23,051 nt of DNA from Trichomonas tenax (lineage: Eukaryota > Parabasalia > Trichomonadida > Trichomonadidae). The stretch lies in NCBI GenBank assembly GCA_023091735.1, contig JALKBU010000831.1:1-23051 (forward strand). The letters are read 5' to 3'. The position numbers were made by a program, and so were the translations under genes. Under the pieces are notes generated by a model. The model worked only from the letters and a program-made list of their open reading frames with translations, was not told the DNA's origin and did not search any database. Position 1 is the stretch's first letter, and each line of letters begins with the position of its first letter. This document shows, in pieces, positions 10,301 through 17,110 of this stretch.

Positions 10301-10899
10301 CAAATAAATTCGAAACAATTTTTCAGAAAATTCCTTATATTTGAGCTTTCTTTGTTTTTATTGAAAACTATGAAATGCTGAGATATGTTGCCGTAGAAAG
10401 GAATGAGAAAATAATTTAAATCTGTTTTGAAGCTTGCTGGCAATAAAAATACCACGCGAAACATATTGAAGGAGTTGTATTGAACGATTTTATTGATCTT
10501 TGAAGGGTCATTCCAATTTAGAGAATATTGACGAAGAAATTTTATCGGATATTGAACAACTTTATTTATAACTGCATGCATTTCTGTATCCGCGTAATCA
10601 ATGATACCAGGATTCTCACATATATATGAAACGAAATCGTACTGTTGGGCTGTTATTGGTTGATCAAGTCCAAAAAACTCGTTTAAGTATTCATCATTAT
10701 TGGAAATCTCGTTTATATTCTTTTTCATTGTATCTAAGCCGATTGAATAGATATTTGAGATTTGATTGAATAATGATACAAAATTTGGATCGATATAAGA
10801 TAAAAACATCACCGGTTTGAATTTCTCTTCGAAGTACTTTATTATTATCAAGTGGTCTCTCTGCACGAATTTTCGATCTTTGGCGACAGATCGGGACAT
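4303..10899 (-). CDS. BEACH-family protein with shortened BEACH domain
   Basis: An intact 2,198-residue protein. Residues 1 to about 870 are alpha-helical, HEAT/ARM-like sequence. Residues about 880-1020 look like the concanavalin/LamG-like module found in BEACH proteins (FMICIDFF, then IPIQPMIFKLCLRKN and NLIIGNK). More helical repeats follow to about 1660. Residues about 1665-1740 resemble the PH-like domain that precedes BEACH domains. The BEACH domain follows: NHFLIYLNFSTGKSFN and YPVFPRP (Tyr1792) match its N-terminal part (NF.YL..LN..aGRs...YPVFP), and ELTPEFF (Glu1832) matches the later ELIPEFF motif. Only 40 residues separate them, so the central part of the usual domain is absent. 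Residues about 1880-2198 are beta-rich, consistent with WD40-type blades. BEACH proteins act as scaffolds in vesicle traffic, lysosome biology and phagocytosis; the exact role here cannot be told. ATG 10899 is the first in frame. Confidence 0.85.
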   Translation of the reverse strand: MSRSVAKDRKFVQRDHLIIIKYFEEKFKPVMFLSYIDPNFVSLFNQISNIYSIGLDTMKKNINEISNNDEYLNEFFGLDQPITAQQYDFVSYICENPGIIDYADTEMHAVINKVVQYPIKFLRQYSLNWNDPSKINKIVQYNSFNMFRVVFLLPASFKTDLNYFLIPFYGNISQHFIVFNKNKESSNIRNFLKNCFEFICRKDFITDNEQIRNETIIFLNHLLQSILNSKPNELFENSDIEIIIIILKFYAEQNQILKINDKMYLIFFKSLCKMLKSITELNQVQLVDLGNAVLESIYRVCTDISLCKALLQEPSYHSILLNYVLFIIKNIDIATIPEPQLPFMNLYPTPMKPSLEHEEIKESDDFYQFPVLIENHSKFDFDLNFIESYIRDALDLYAKIHNIYNTPDFVSLTCNLLRGFMEDNIATNSKFAISLIFLALYLLDFINLQTLKSYFNQSKNWSIVFHPFLYDQSRSNSPELYAYKTFVRKLSHQIAVKLFSQSLSFAYQILNSSVIFFATAPVHICSEQINLFSTLVKANPEHFQSISTIPDAFNTFVNCGMMMYTKEYAFLQKSFLGIISELATIEPVAIVMFLNESMIKYFMQELFTDSRYMFYTKLINTSFTMFNIPSQTYLSGLVYYTQQVLDNPKPKHIKRLVQILTDSILVLEKSTLCFTDVGAVLFKKLEKMLAFSEEYPDVLNSVLGFVGSLLSSSSQYYKVLDPIFFAEFKFNPAAINNEVYLRLYYIVFGSFESNINIASANALILACKMLQNTIYYKKLLHNALLSMEKSLINTMHVVFSKFPYFAVKLMRESNLQLKYIIQILSIVIHCYFSRDLHDALVCYHNENWPTYICDLIDGSLTVKHAFPRSFVYLPDRESKIDLQRFSNIQSSDTFMICIDFFDVSRIDRTSLLTLNAGKTSIRFEFNGNLTMVYPSDDYDVVKTIMKNIPIQPMIFKLCLRKNIITVYINDQQSAPIDCFENVSFNNFNLIIGNKSVCVIGRISIKLNDEMICFFDPSNGLNDAITNMISTGPQKITTSGIIVRYNEDVHQKFINNNVFTYIASITKNQESAIHLLSTVMNLFNSDPDFVDKVKKSNCINKAIASLIYFDKSIYSKELLNCLYSLWQFFEDESIKREICSILWFNSGFWGSLPDDIMFNFSETILLELYSQNLAFALESNSVQKIVSLLWQYDIEYLRFFAIPLMRHLENSVDDIHYVIDFIKHANPTKSQQLMVYLFGLHPQTQFSNNIISRLLQNDFQDTIIGIFNEKSEKEVIIDEKIFIEYPQNLLLSSNPGFLYDIIFSMSKYVSNDAFISFIQRLSMIDVTKIVQKSQFILEWVIYTISQFDNVLDIALIRFVSSIMSQVENFPDYVKAILCFLKVRNIDSYLLDSIFLEILSAKKDDPNIAVKLGTMSMFVFYVPVIETDLCLTENITNLSQIVEIISKIYPLQIKFAENTNPSLFVIRSLFDFVYMYRDSLFTKEIQITKRQTITLPEILAHMLSIYIQNHGNWFKVVEFFTKDALIETDVTALSVFLFTCYYNNDRAVFMELLNRYKPLLLKHFYNDENIENNIDAFVCDAFAEVSQNTALLFSTYSQSINWNQPYVKYAFTPIEIKQNTDFRVLYEIEKIKNEFIIQNNKPTNKKVLLFSRHFEPFMHGKPPITLIEKQSDVCLNVIVVQAGVEIKTILYYSNKTIVIGGYIIDVSNIEYAYARTYHEINSVELFLNNSNMIFIAFKEKHNEFVQFLVENNVNMTPDYIKMIEELFVGNITLNHFLIYLNFSTGKSFNTPNNYPVFPRPREDLSVVLPEMTDDHVSVLFKIPNNDIVTTKFYELTPEFFSCPDSVVSFRVSTNEVKENCKFLYSEQSLKFLHKWIFNMFNICIPSLASVSNSQRIDATISSKDFGVLETNEICHSMNMHQNTIYCLFNKNIESVNMMVNSGKKVINELSNKSIPFDLEHENASISAFTNDLSLCVIYKQFEHTLISLYLNQKQYSYTSDQFLTNVCDMMPFCEDSVIGICDDGELFITNSSKFLTVKLPIQNAKSIVCSSVLMTVAILASDEMIYLLNTSDFEIFHMFKACNQIDKPRKIAIFDSGSLCVLTDNDKDSTIHSFTISGNFMKSHTMKSIVSQFHEISFNKSMEFLFVSTENCDIFILNPITFETFKKLSSPKPIKKLTYSKYYKTVLAMSKPNTIQLIMF

Positions 10900-10932
10900 C
10901 TTTTAATAATAAAATATACTATTGAATAACTA

Positions 10933-10938
10933 TATCGT
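10933..10938. promoter_or_regulatory. Myb-recognition-like box upstream of BEACH gene
   Basis: TATCGT on the plus strand (ACGATA toward the gene) lies about 35 bp before the BEACH start codon. It matches the core of the Myb recognition elements known in T. vaginalis promoters. No convincing TCA-Py-T/A initiator is seen between it and the ATG. Confidence 0.4.
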
Positions 10939-10948
10939 TTCAAAGTTT

Positions 10949-10971
10949 TATATCATCTCATAGATGATATA
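10949..10971. repeat. perfect 10-bp inverted repeat in BEACH promoter
   Basis: TATATCATCT and AGATGATATA flank a 3-nt centre (CAT), about 50-72 bp upstream of the BEACH ATG. It could be a dimeric protein-binding site or simply an AT-rich hairpin. Confidence 0.5.
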
Positions 10972-11853
10972 TCAAAAATTTCCAACATTTCATTATTTTT
11001 ATATCCATAATTTTAGATTTAGACAAAATAACTATTATAGTTCAATAGCCTATAGTAATTATATGCTATGGTTACGATATAATTGAAAGATCTCAATGTT
11101 TTTAAATAAGATATATAAAACTTCAAATGTTGCAAGAAATACAAAAATTATACTACAAAACGATACATTTAAAAGATTATATTTGGTTTCGATGCTCCAA
11201 AAGGATAAAATCATTTTGAACAATTTTTTAGAAAAGTTTATTATTTTTTATTTTCACGAAATGATTTTCTATTCTTTACGCGATCATATATAGTATATAA
11301 AAGTATAGACATCGGAGAACACTATAGTACACATGGTATAAAGTGTAATGGTCCAAAATAATGATGCTCATATCACATTAGTTTCCATGCTGAACTTCAC
11401 TTAATTACAACGAAAATCACGGTATACAAAATGTTGGCAACTTATTGGGTCATTCATGCATAGAATATTTCGTTCATTTGACCAGACATGATCCCTCATT
11501 AGTGAGTTGTTATATTCATTTCCATCATTAATGAATATAATGATAATATCTGATTTCTCGCTCGAAACTTTTCGAAATTTTTTGATGATGTGGTCGATTA
11601 TCATTATCTAGAAAAAGAAAAACAAGAAATCCTTTCATAAATTATTGCATACATTACCGCAGCTTATAATAAAATAGCAATTTTTGGTTGAACTCCGTTT
11701 TTCTCCCGTTTTATTTCATTCAAGTTTTTTGTCATTCTCAAACAAAATTTTCGAATAAACATATTCCTCTATTGGAGTGTCTTCTGTTTTTAATTTTAAT
11801 GTCCGCTCGCGCCGAACACGACAATTTTTCTGAAAGAAATAAACAATAAAAAT
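10972..11853. other. AT-rich intergenic region, no clear gene
   Basis: Several 65-70 codon frames occur on both strands (for example 11401-11604 minus, with DIIIIFINDGNEYNNS, and 11716-11925 minus), but none can be assigned. The two minus-strand frames could be pieces of one decayed gene, since the sequence between them is not rich in stops, but this is weak. Confidence 0.45.
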
Positions 11854-12059
11854 AAAAATCAGTTCTCTTGTCACGTACCGAAAGTTGCCACGAAAAAGTG
11901 ACATAAAAGTAACATTATCTGACATGTAAAATCGTCAGAATCTCTAGTTTTATGTGTCAAAATATTAATATTTTTGATATGTAAAGTCATATAATCATTC
12001 AAATTATGTATTAGTTTTTATTTCAAAATCGCGTCTGGCGGGAAGAACTGGGGACTACA

Positions 12060-12698
12060 TTGTCTTGCGTGTCAATGAATCACTCTGTAAAGTGTCAGAT
12101 TATCAGATTTTTAAAAGGTTATATTTGATGTAAAGTGAAAAAATGTCAAAAAATAATAAAGGGGGAATATCGATTTGAATTTGATGTGTCATTAAAACGG
12201 AAATTTCGTGCCTTTTTGCTGGTATGTGCAACTACACCACACCCTGTAGCTGCACACAGTATCACGAAGTTATCTCAGCAACAGAACCGAGATCCTTCGC
12301 TTCTTTAGTGGCGATTGCCTCAGTTTCATGTTCTACCAAGGATTCACTTGCTAAAGAAGCGAGAAATCTCGGTTTGCGTCGAAATAATTTTGATGCATAG
12401 CCTTCTTCGTAAAAGTGCTTTTCGTCCAGCTTTGCTGCTACGCGCAGCCACAGAGTGTGGTGTAGTTGCACACAGCAACAAAAATGAACGAAAGCATGCT
12501 TTTGAATTCAAATTTGAATACTCACCCCTCTAATTTCTAATCTGACACATATACTTTTATTTGGCAAATATCATTTTACTTGACAAAATGATTTTTTTTA
12601 ATTTTTTTTTTTTTTGACTATTTTTTTTGACTATTTTTCAATATCAAAAATCTGACAATCCGACACTTTACATAGTGACTCATTGACACACAAAACAA
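12060..12698. repeat. 639-bp imperfect palindrome
   Basis: The outer arms 12060-12112 and 12646-12698 are 53 nt each and match at about 47 positions when one is reverse-complemented; five of the six differences are transitions. A middle block matches 27 of 29 (12225-12253 against 12444-12472, core GCAACTACACCACAC). The inner arms 12285-12308 and 12351-12375 (around AACCGAGAT and GCTTCTTTAG) surround a loop of about 42 nt. Sequence between the blocks also aligns loosely, with an AT-rich insertion (long T runs, about 12580-12640) only in the right arm. ACATTG occurs at both outer edges (12057 and 12698), but it overlaps the arm, so a target duplication is not established. Confidence 0.8.
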
Positions 12699-12795
12699 CA
12701 TTGACGCAGATACCACGCATGTTAGTAGCTAAACTCACAGATCTTCCTTTCATACGCCATCATTAAGAAATCAAAGATTTCCACTTCAGAATGCC

Positions 12796-12996
12796 TCTGA
12801 AGAGCAAAATTAAATGCTTGATTAGGACAGGTAGCCAAGGTGCTAGCAATCCAGTTCAAAGTTCTTCCTTTCAGAAGCATTTTTAGAGTAAATCGCTGAT
12901 TATTTCGAAAACCGAGGCTGAAAGGAAGAACTGTGGACTGGATTGCTAGCATCTTGGCCACCAGTGCCAATGAAGCACTTAATTTTTCTTTTCAAA
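12796..12996. repeat. inverted duplication of a coding-like segment
   Basis: Arms of about 79 nt at 12796-12874 and 12918-12996 are inverted copies (CTGAAAGGAAGAACT and TGGATTGCTAGCA are shared) around a 43-nt spacer. Both arms are open in the matching frame: minus strand LKGRTLNWIASTLATCPNQA, plus strand LKGRTVDWIASILATSANEA. The minus-strand frame continues as FNFALQRHSEVEIFDFLMMA to about 12725. The residues resemble the style of trichomonad ankyrin-like repeats, but I cannot name the family. A third, shorter copy (GGAAGAACTGGGGACT) is at about 12041. Confidence 0.7.
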
Positions 12997-13135
12997 GTAA
13001 ATTTAAACAAATATAAAATATCATTCTTCCAATAATCATTTATAATCACATGCCACGTAAATATTTATTTGTCGAATATTCATGTTTACATATCAGATAC
13101 TGTCGCTTTTTCATGACAACTTTCGGTATGCAACA

Positions 13136-13355
13136 GTCTTTCTATGATTTTTACCAAAGGAGAAAATAGAGAAATAATTTATTTTTTATATTGATTTTCA
13201 TTGACAAAAAGAATAAAAAAAAAAAAATCAAAATAAAACCTCGTTACAGGTTCAGTTTGTACGGTTGTTGTGATGAGTTTCGAAAAATGTACTCAATTGG
13301 CCTTTCATTAGACCAGATAATTGAACGTTTTTATCAAAATTTTGCCACATTATTT
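13136..13355. other. spacer before MetE-like pseudogene, possible decayed N-terminal coding
   Basis: AT-rich at first, with an A-run at about 13216. From about 13280 another frame reads SLDQIIERFYQNFATLFPSA, which may be a decayed earlier part of the methyltransferase in a different frame. Homology here is uncertain. Confidence 0.3.
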
Positions 13356-14035
13356 CCATCTGCTGCATTCGTCCAGAACATAAAAATGTCATCCCAATGT
13401 ACGAAAATATGGATGCTCTCTGCCACGACTGAGCTTTGGTCTATCAGAAGGTTATCAAAGCTTTCTACAACCTCGGATGCCGCTACCTTCAGCTCAACGA
13501 TACAACATGGGGCGAATTTTGCAACGAAGAGAAGAGGAAGTTATACGAATCCCGTGGATTCAATATCACAGAGGTAATGAAGAAATATGTCGACATGATC
13601 AACTTGGCGCTCGAGGCAAAGCCAGTAGACATGACAATAACAATGCACATATGCAGAGGAAACTTCAGATCAACATGGTTCACATCCGGCGGATACGAAC
13701 CTGTCGCCGAAGTTTTGTTCAGACACTGCAACATTGACAGATTCTTCCTCGAGTACGACTCCGAACGAGCAGGGGGCTTCGAGCCTCTTCGCTTCATCAA
13801 GAAGCAGAAAGTTGTCTTAGGTCTCATCACATCGAAGACGCCAGGATTCGAAGACAAAGACGCTGTCATCGCGAGGATCAAAGAAGCAGCAAAGTACATT
13901 CATCTCGAGCAGTTGGCATTGAGTCCACAGTGTGGCTTCGCATCCACAGAGGAAGGCAACATTCTCACAGAAGCTGATCAGTGGAGGAAACTTGAATTAG
14001 TTCGTGATATTTCAGCCGCGGTTTGGAAAGAAAAA
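13356..14035 (+). pseudogene. MetE-like methyltransferase (YxjG/YxjH family), C-terminal part, broken
   Basis: The frame covers roughly the C-terminal 60% of a bacterial-type cobalamin-independent methionine synthase-like enzyme (about 370 residues when whole), which moves a methyl group to homocysteine or a related thiol. Visible are GCRYLQLNDTTWGEF, the zinc ligands His and Cys in TMHICRGNF, Glu in FFLEYDSERAGG, and Cys in LSPQCGFASTEEGN, so the catalytic part is still well preserved. In-frame TGA 13430-13432 splits DALCHD from ALVYQKVIKAFY, and the frame appears to shift at about 13365 (FPSAAF in one frame, RPEHKNVIPMYEN in the next). The N-terminal half is missing. Homology ends near ISAAVWKE at about 14032; the following codons to 14128 are antisense to the ankyrin pseudogene. 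Base composition is richer in GC than the flanks. This family in anaerobic protists is generally taken as bacterial in origin. Confidence 0.85.
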
Positions 14036-14050
14036 AATGATTTTTCACTA

Positions 14051-15868
14051 CTATTCAATGCAACGCTCCAGATTGAACTGCTTCATGTCTGGAATATCGC
14101 AGATAGATTGAAATTCATTTTGGGTTAATTTTACACCATATTCAATTAGTAAATTTACCATTTCATTTCGATCAACACCTTTCTCTCTGAGAGCTTTATA
14201 TAAAGGGCTTTCTCATAAACGAAATTCAGTTTGGCCCCATTTCTTAATAAAACTCGAGCAACATTAACTGCGCATAATAATATCGCTTTTTTCTACGCAT
14301 GTCGACTTCCATGAAAATTCACTCCTGTAATACACATAGTGTTTGACACCAAAAAATGTTTAGGGGGAGTAACCTCGCCCCTAAATAAATAAATAAATTC
14401 AATAGCCAAAATGGAGCTATATCATCAATGTGGTATTCATGTCTACGACCCTCCCTAAAAACTTCAATTTATAATGATAATCTTCACCATGATTATTCCA
14501 TTGCTGGTTAACATCTGCACCTTTGCTGATTAAGTATTCGCATAAATGAGAACAATATGAATAGGATGCAGAACAGCTAAGTGGTGTTACTTAATAATCA
14601 AACAATGAATATAATAATGGTTATTCGAGCTTGGATTATACTTACTTATTCGAATTATTATGTTAGGATCTGCACCTTTTGCGAAACATAAATCAAGAAA
14701 TTCAAAACTCTGTGTTTCACACATAGCTATCAAAGGACAATCAAATCATGATGATAAACGTTATAACTGATGTAATGAATACTATATTCAAATATTAATG
14801 AATGTTATAGATCATGTTAGGATCTGCATCATGATCAAGCAGCATTTTGAAGATTTCACGATTGAAATTATTACCAGCTTCAACAAGTGGTAAATTATAT
14901 TTATAAAATGAACTTCAAATGAATGAAATTGAACTACAAAGAAAGAAAATGATAATGATAAATCCAGGTATAAGATATAAAATGAAATAATTTTCTACTC
15001 ACTCTGTTGGGATCGCAGCCTTTTTCGAGAAGATATTCAACTAAGTCGGCATTATTTAACCTGACGGCGAATGCTAAGCAATGATCAAAATTATACAAAA
15101 AATGAACATCGTAAATTTTAAAATGAAATTGATAAATACGAAAATAAATTCCATGATCAACTGGATCGATATCAAATCCATTATTCAATGAGTACATAAA
15201 AGCTTGCATGTTAAGATATGACAAAGCATAATAAGATGTGAATTTACCAACGGGATAGTTTTCAAGTAACCAATCAGCAACCTCATTTTGTGGTAACGAA
15301 TTGCAGCTTCCAATGCTTTGTTATCTATTTGGACACCATTTTGCTCCACAATGTTAATAAATTCAAAATTTCCTCCTTGGATTGCGCACTCCAAAGTCTT
15401 TTCTGTTAATTTCATTGTGCTGATTAAATATTTGAAGCAATTCAGCGATCTATGTGATGCCGAAAGATCGAATAATGAAACATCAGAAGGCAGATCTCTG
15501 TTCACTAGATAGCGCTGCAAATCATCGAGATTGTCATTAGAAATGATATCTATAATATCAGTATTGCTGTTGAGCTCAACTTTATGATATTCTATTTCTA
15601 GGAATATGTTTAATTCTTTGAGACATTGTTTTAACGAATTCATTACCTTAGAATTGGTCCATACACATTTATCCAATAAGTATGAAATAATATTGTGTAT
15701 TTGTCGATTGTTGTTGACAAATTGAAGGATTAAATTTAATGTATCATTATAATTATGTTCTTTTAGGTGCAAAATGGTTTGTGTCAGTTTCTATATCATT
15801 GTAAAAGAGTCTGGTATTGAAGTTGACTGTATTGACTCATATTCTTGAGATGATTTATCTTCCAACAT
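14051..15868 (-). pseudogene. DUF3447-ankyrin repeat protein pseudogene
   Basis: Likely start ATG 15868, natural stop TAG 14051-14053, about 600 codons. The N-terminal part has a DUF3447-like region: LDDLQRYLVNRDLPSDVSLF, FKYLIS, CAIQGGNFEFINIVEQNGV, AAIRYHK. Ankyrin units follow, with ends LLEKGCDPN (about 15010), LLDHDADPN (about 14815), CFAKGADPN (about 14668), YLISKGADVN (about 14505), LLRNGAKLN (about 14235) and LLIEYGVKL (about 14135). Aromatic/His-rich linkers of about 20-35 codons separate several units. It is broken by in-frame TAG 15791-15793, a one-base loss in the A-run at 15286-15290 (YHK then NEVADWLLENYP in the next frame), and further frameshifts and stops downstream. An AAAT microsatellite lies at about 14382-14400. 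Such proteins are a very large trichomonad family, presumed to mediate protein binding. Confidence 0.85.
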
Positions 15869-15894
15869 TTGTAAAATAACAATCAATGTAAAGT

Positions 15895-15902
15895 TAACGA
15901 TA
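15895..15902. promoter_or_regulatory. Myb recognition element TAACGATA
   Basis: TAACGATA, an exact match to the MRE-1 type element described in T. vaginalis, lies 27 bp upstream of the ankyrin pseudogene start on the minus strand (reads TATCGTTA toward that gene). This supports ATG 15868 as the original start. Confidence 0.55.
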
Positions 15903-15997
15903 CATAACATTTAAATCATTGATTCAATCATCAATTTGTTATGGTTGAAAAACAAATTGTTGGATATTTTATATTAATAATAAAATAATTTGGCATA

Positions 15998-16131
15998 TTT
16001 ACATGGCAAATAATAATTCTTTACATGAAAACTTTATATGGCAAGTATTAATTTTACATGACAAAAGTTGTATAATTTACATGTCAATTGTATAAAATTT
16101 TATTTGCCAAAATTGAAAATTTTACATGACA
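15998..16131 (+). promoter_or_regulatory. cluster of TTTACATGnCA motifs upstream of uL6
   Basis: At least four close copies and one or two degenerate copies occur in 134 bp: TTTACATGGCA (15998), TTTACATGA (16020), TTTATATGGCA (16034), TTTACATGACA (16053), TTTACATGTCA (16077) and TTTACATGACA (16121). The last is 66 bp before the uL6 ATG. The spacing of about 20-24 bp in the first five is fairly regular. Regulatory function is inferred. Confidence 0.4.
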
Positions 16132-16173
16132 AAAACGTTTTACAAAAATTTCTGCTTTGTAAAGTATGGTCGT

Positions 16174-16180
16174 CCTTTTT
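16174..16180 (+). promoter_or_regulatory. CCTTTTT element at uL6 transcription start
   Basis: CCTTTTT lies 6-13 bp upstream of the ATG and resembles the CCTTT-type (M5) core element reported to overlap the transcription start in T. vaginalis genes lacking a classical Inr. Function here is inferred from position and sequence. Confidence 0.4.
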
Positions 16181-16186
16181 GGCTAA

Positions 16187-16780
16187 ATGCCTCGCCCAGT
16201 TCTTCACGAGGAACACTTCAAGATCCCAGAAAACATCAAGTGCACAGTCAAGTCCGGCGTCGTTACAATCGAGTACACAGACCCAAAGGACAAGAAGACA
16301 TCCAAGCTCGTCAAGGATCTCTCCCACCTCAAGCTCGATTTCGAGTACGAGGCTGAGAACCACCGCATCACAGCTCGCTGCTGGTTCGGCAACCGCAAGC
16401 TCCTTGCCCGCATCGGCACACTCTTCGGCCTTGTCAAGAACATGATCACCGGTGTTACAGTCGGTTGGCGCTACAAGATGCACTTCGTCTACTCCCACTT
16501 CCCAATCAAGCACACATGCTCTGAGGACGGCCGCGTCTTCGACTTCAATGGCTTCATGGGTCACAAGGAGCACAGAATCGTCAAGGCTCCAGAGGGTGTC
16601 CGCATCTGGTCCAACGAGTCCGTCGCCAAGGATGAGATCAACATCGAAGGTGCTAACCTCGAAGATGTTTCCCTCGTCTGCGGTCAGATCCACCAGCTCA
16701 CAAAGATCAAAGATAAGGATCTTCGTAAGTTCCTCGATGGTATCTACGTCCAGCACATCGAGCACCTCAAGGAGCAGTAA
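16187..16780 (+). CDS. RPL9: 60S ribosomal protein L9 (uL6)
   Basis: A complete 197-residue cytosolic ribosomal protein of the large subunit, near the GTPase-associated/sarcin-ricin region in known ribosomes. Family features in order: an N-terminal beta-rich domain starting IPENIKCTVKSGVVTIEY; the central RCWFGNRKLLARIGTLFGLV; the highly conserved NMITGVTVGWRYKM (about residues 85-98) and VYSHFPI; a second alpha/beta domain ending DKDLRKFLDGIYV, which matches eukaryotic RPL9 very closely. Length fits the family (about 190). Codons end in C far more often than in other genes of the window, as expected for a highly expressed gene. Long open frames on the other strand and frames are by-products of this composition. 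It is flanked by its own CCTTTTT element and a TAAA stop/poly(A) signal. Confidence 0.97.
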   Translation: MPRPVLHEEHFKIPENIKCTVKSGVVTIEYTDPKDKKTSKLVKDLSHLKLDFEYEAENHRITARCWFGNRKLLARIGTLFGLVKNMITGVTVGWRYKMHFVYSHFPIKHTCSEDGRVFDFNGFMGHKEHRIVKAPEGVRIWSNESVAKDEINIEGANLEDVSLVCGQIHQLTKIKDKDLRKFLDGIYVQHIEHLKEQ

Positions 16781-16781
16781 A
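16778..16781 (+). terminator. TAAA polyadenylation signal of uL6
   Basis: TAA stop followed by A gives TAAA overlapping the stop codon, as for GPx in this window. Confidence 0.6.
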
Positions 16782-17110
16782 GCGTTTTAATAAAACGTTC
16801 CAAATATTATATGCTAATAATTCCAAGTTTTCTACTTTCAATCAGACATTCTACATACCACCTTTTAATATGATTTTTTAATTTTGAAAAAATATTGATA
16901 ATATCAAACTCTTTAAATGCATTTTCAGAAGAGCATTGCCATGACAAGACTCTTAGTATGAATTATCAGCTGAGAAATGGAGTGAATATCAAGATTAAAA
17001 TATTGAAGATATTTAGTTTGATGAACTCTGGATGGAAAATGAAGTGGATTAAACCTAATCTGCAATTTATCATTGTGATAATATAAATATGTTTAATTTT
17101 GCTAAAAATT
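16782..17110. other. convergent intergenic spacer
   Basis: AT-rich spacer between the 3' ends of uL6 (+) and the lipase (-). A 63-codon plus-strand frame (16895-17086) has no recognisable features. No gene is supported. Confidence 0.55.

Larger units (their letters stand above)
11854..13135. mobile_element. composite inverted-repeat element (candidate non-autonomous transposon/foldback)
   Basis: The ends are inverted repeats. The left arm at 11869-11930 contains TACCGAAAGTTGCCACGAAA, then AAGTGACA and TATCTGACATGTAAA; the right arm at 13085-13135 gives on the reverse strand TACCGAAAGTTGTCATGAAA, then AAGCGACA and TATCTGATATGTAAA. The mismatches in the aligned arms are mostly transitions, and the left arm has about 10 extra bases. 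AAAAATCA lies just outside both arms, so the arms may start near 11854. Inside are two more inverted repeats (12060-12698 and 12796-12996). No transposase is present. Mobile-element status is inferred; no convincing target-site duplication was identified. Confidence 0.55.

Noticed and set aside
11096..11293. 65-codon plus-strand frame divergent from the BEACH gene, with ACGATA about 20 bp upstream
   Set aside because: Composition is Ile/Lys/Asn/Phe-rich as expected from AT-rich DNA, and no family or proper Inr spacing was found.
11835..11885. Possible minus-strand intron beginning GTACGT and ending TTTCTTTCAG
   Set aside because: The 5' site fits trichomonad introns but the essential ACTAACACACAG-type 3' motif is absent, and the start overlaps the inverted-repeat arm.
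13489..13899. 136-codon minus-strand frame opposite the MetE-like pseudogene
   Set aside because: A shadow of the plus-strand coding sequence, which carries all the family motifs.
16100..16765. Long minus-strand open frame (221 codons) opposite uL6
   Set aside because: It is antisense to a certain ribosomal protein gene; the Val/Leu/Asp-rich translation is a by-product of C-rich third positions on the plus strand.
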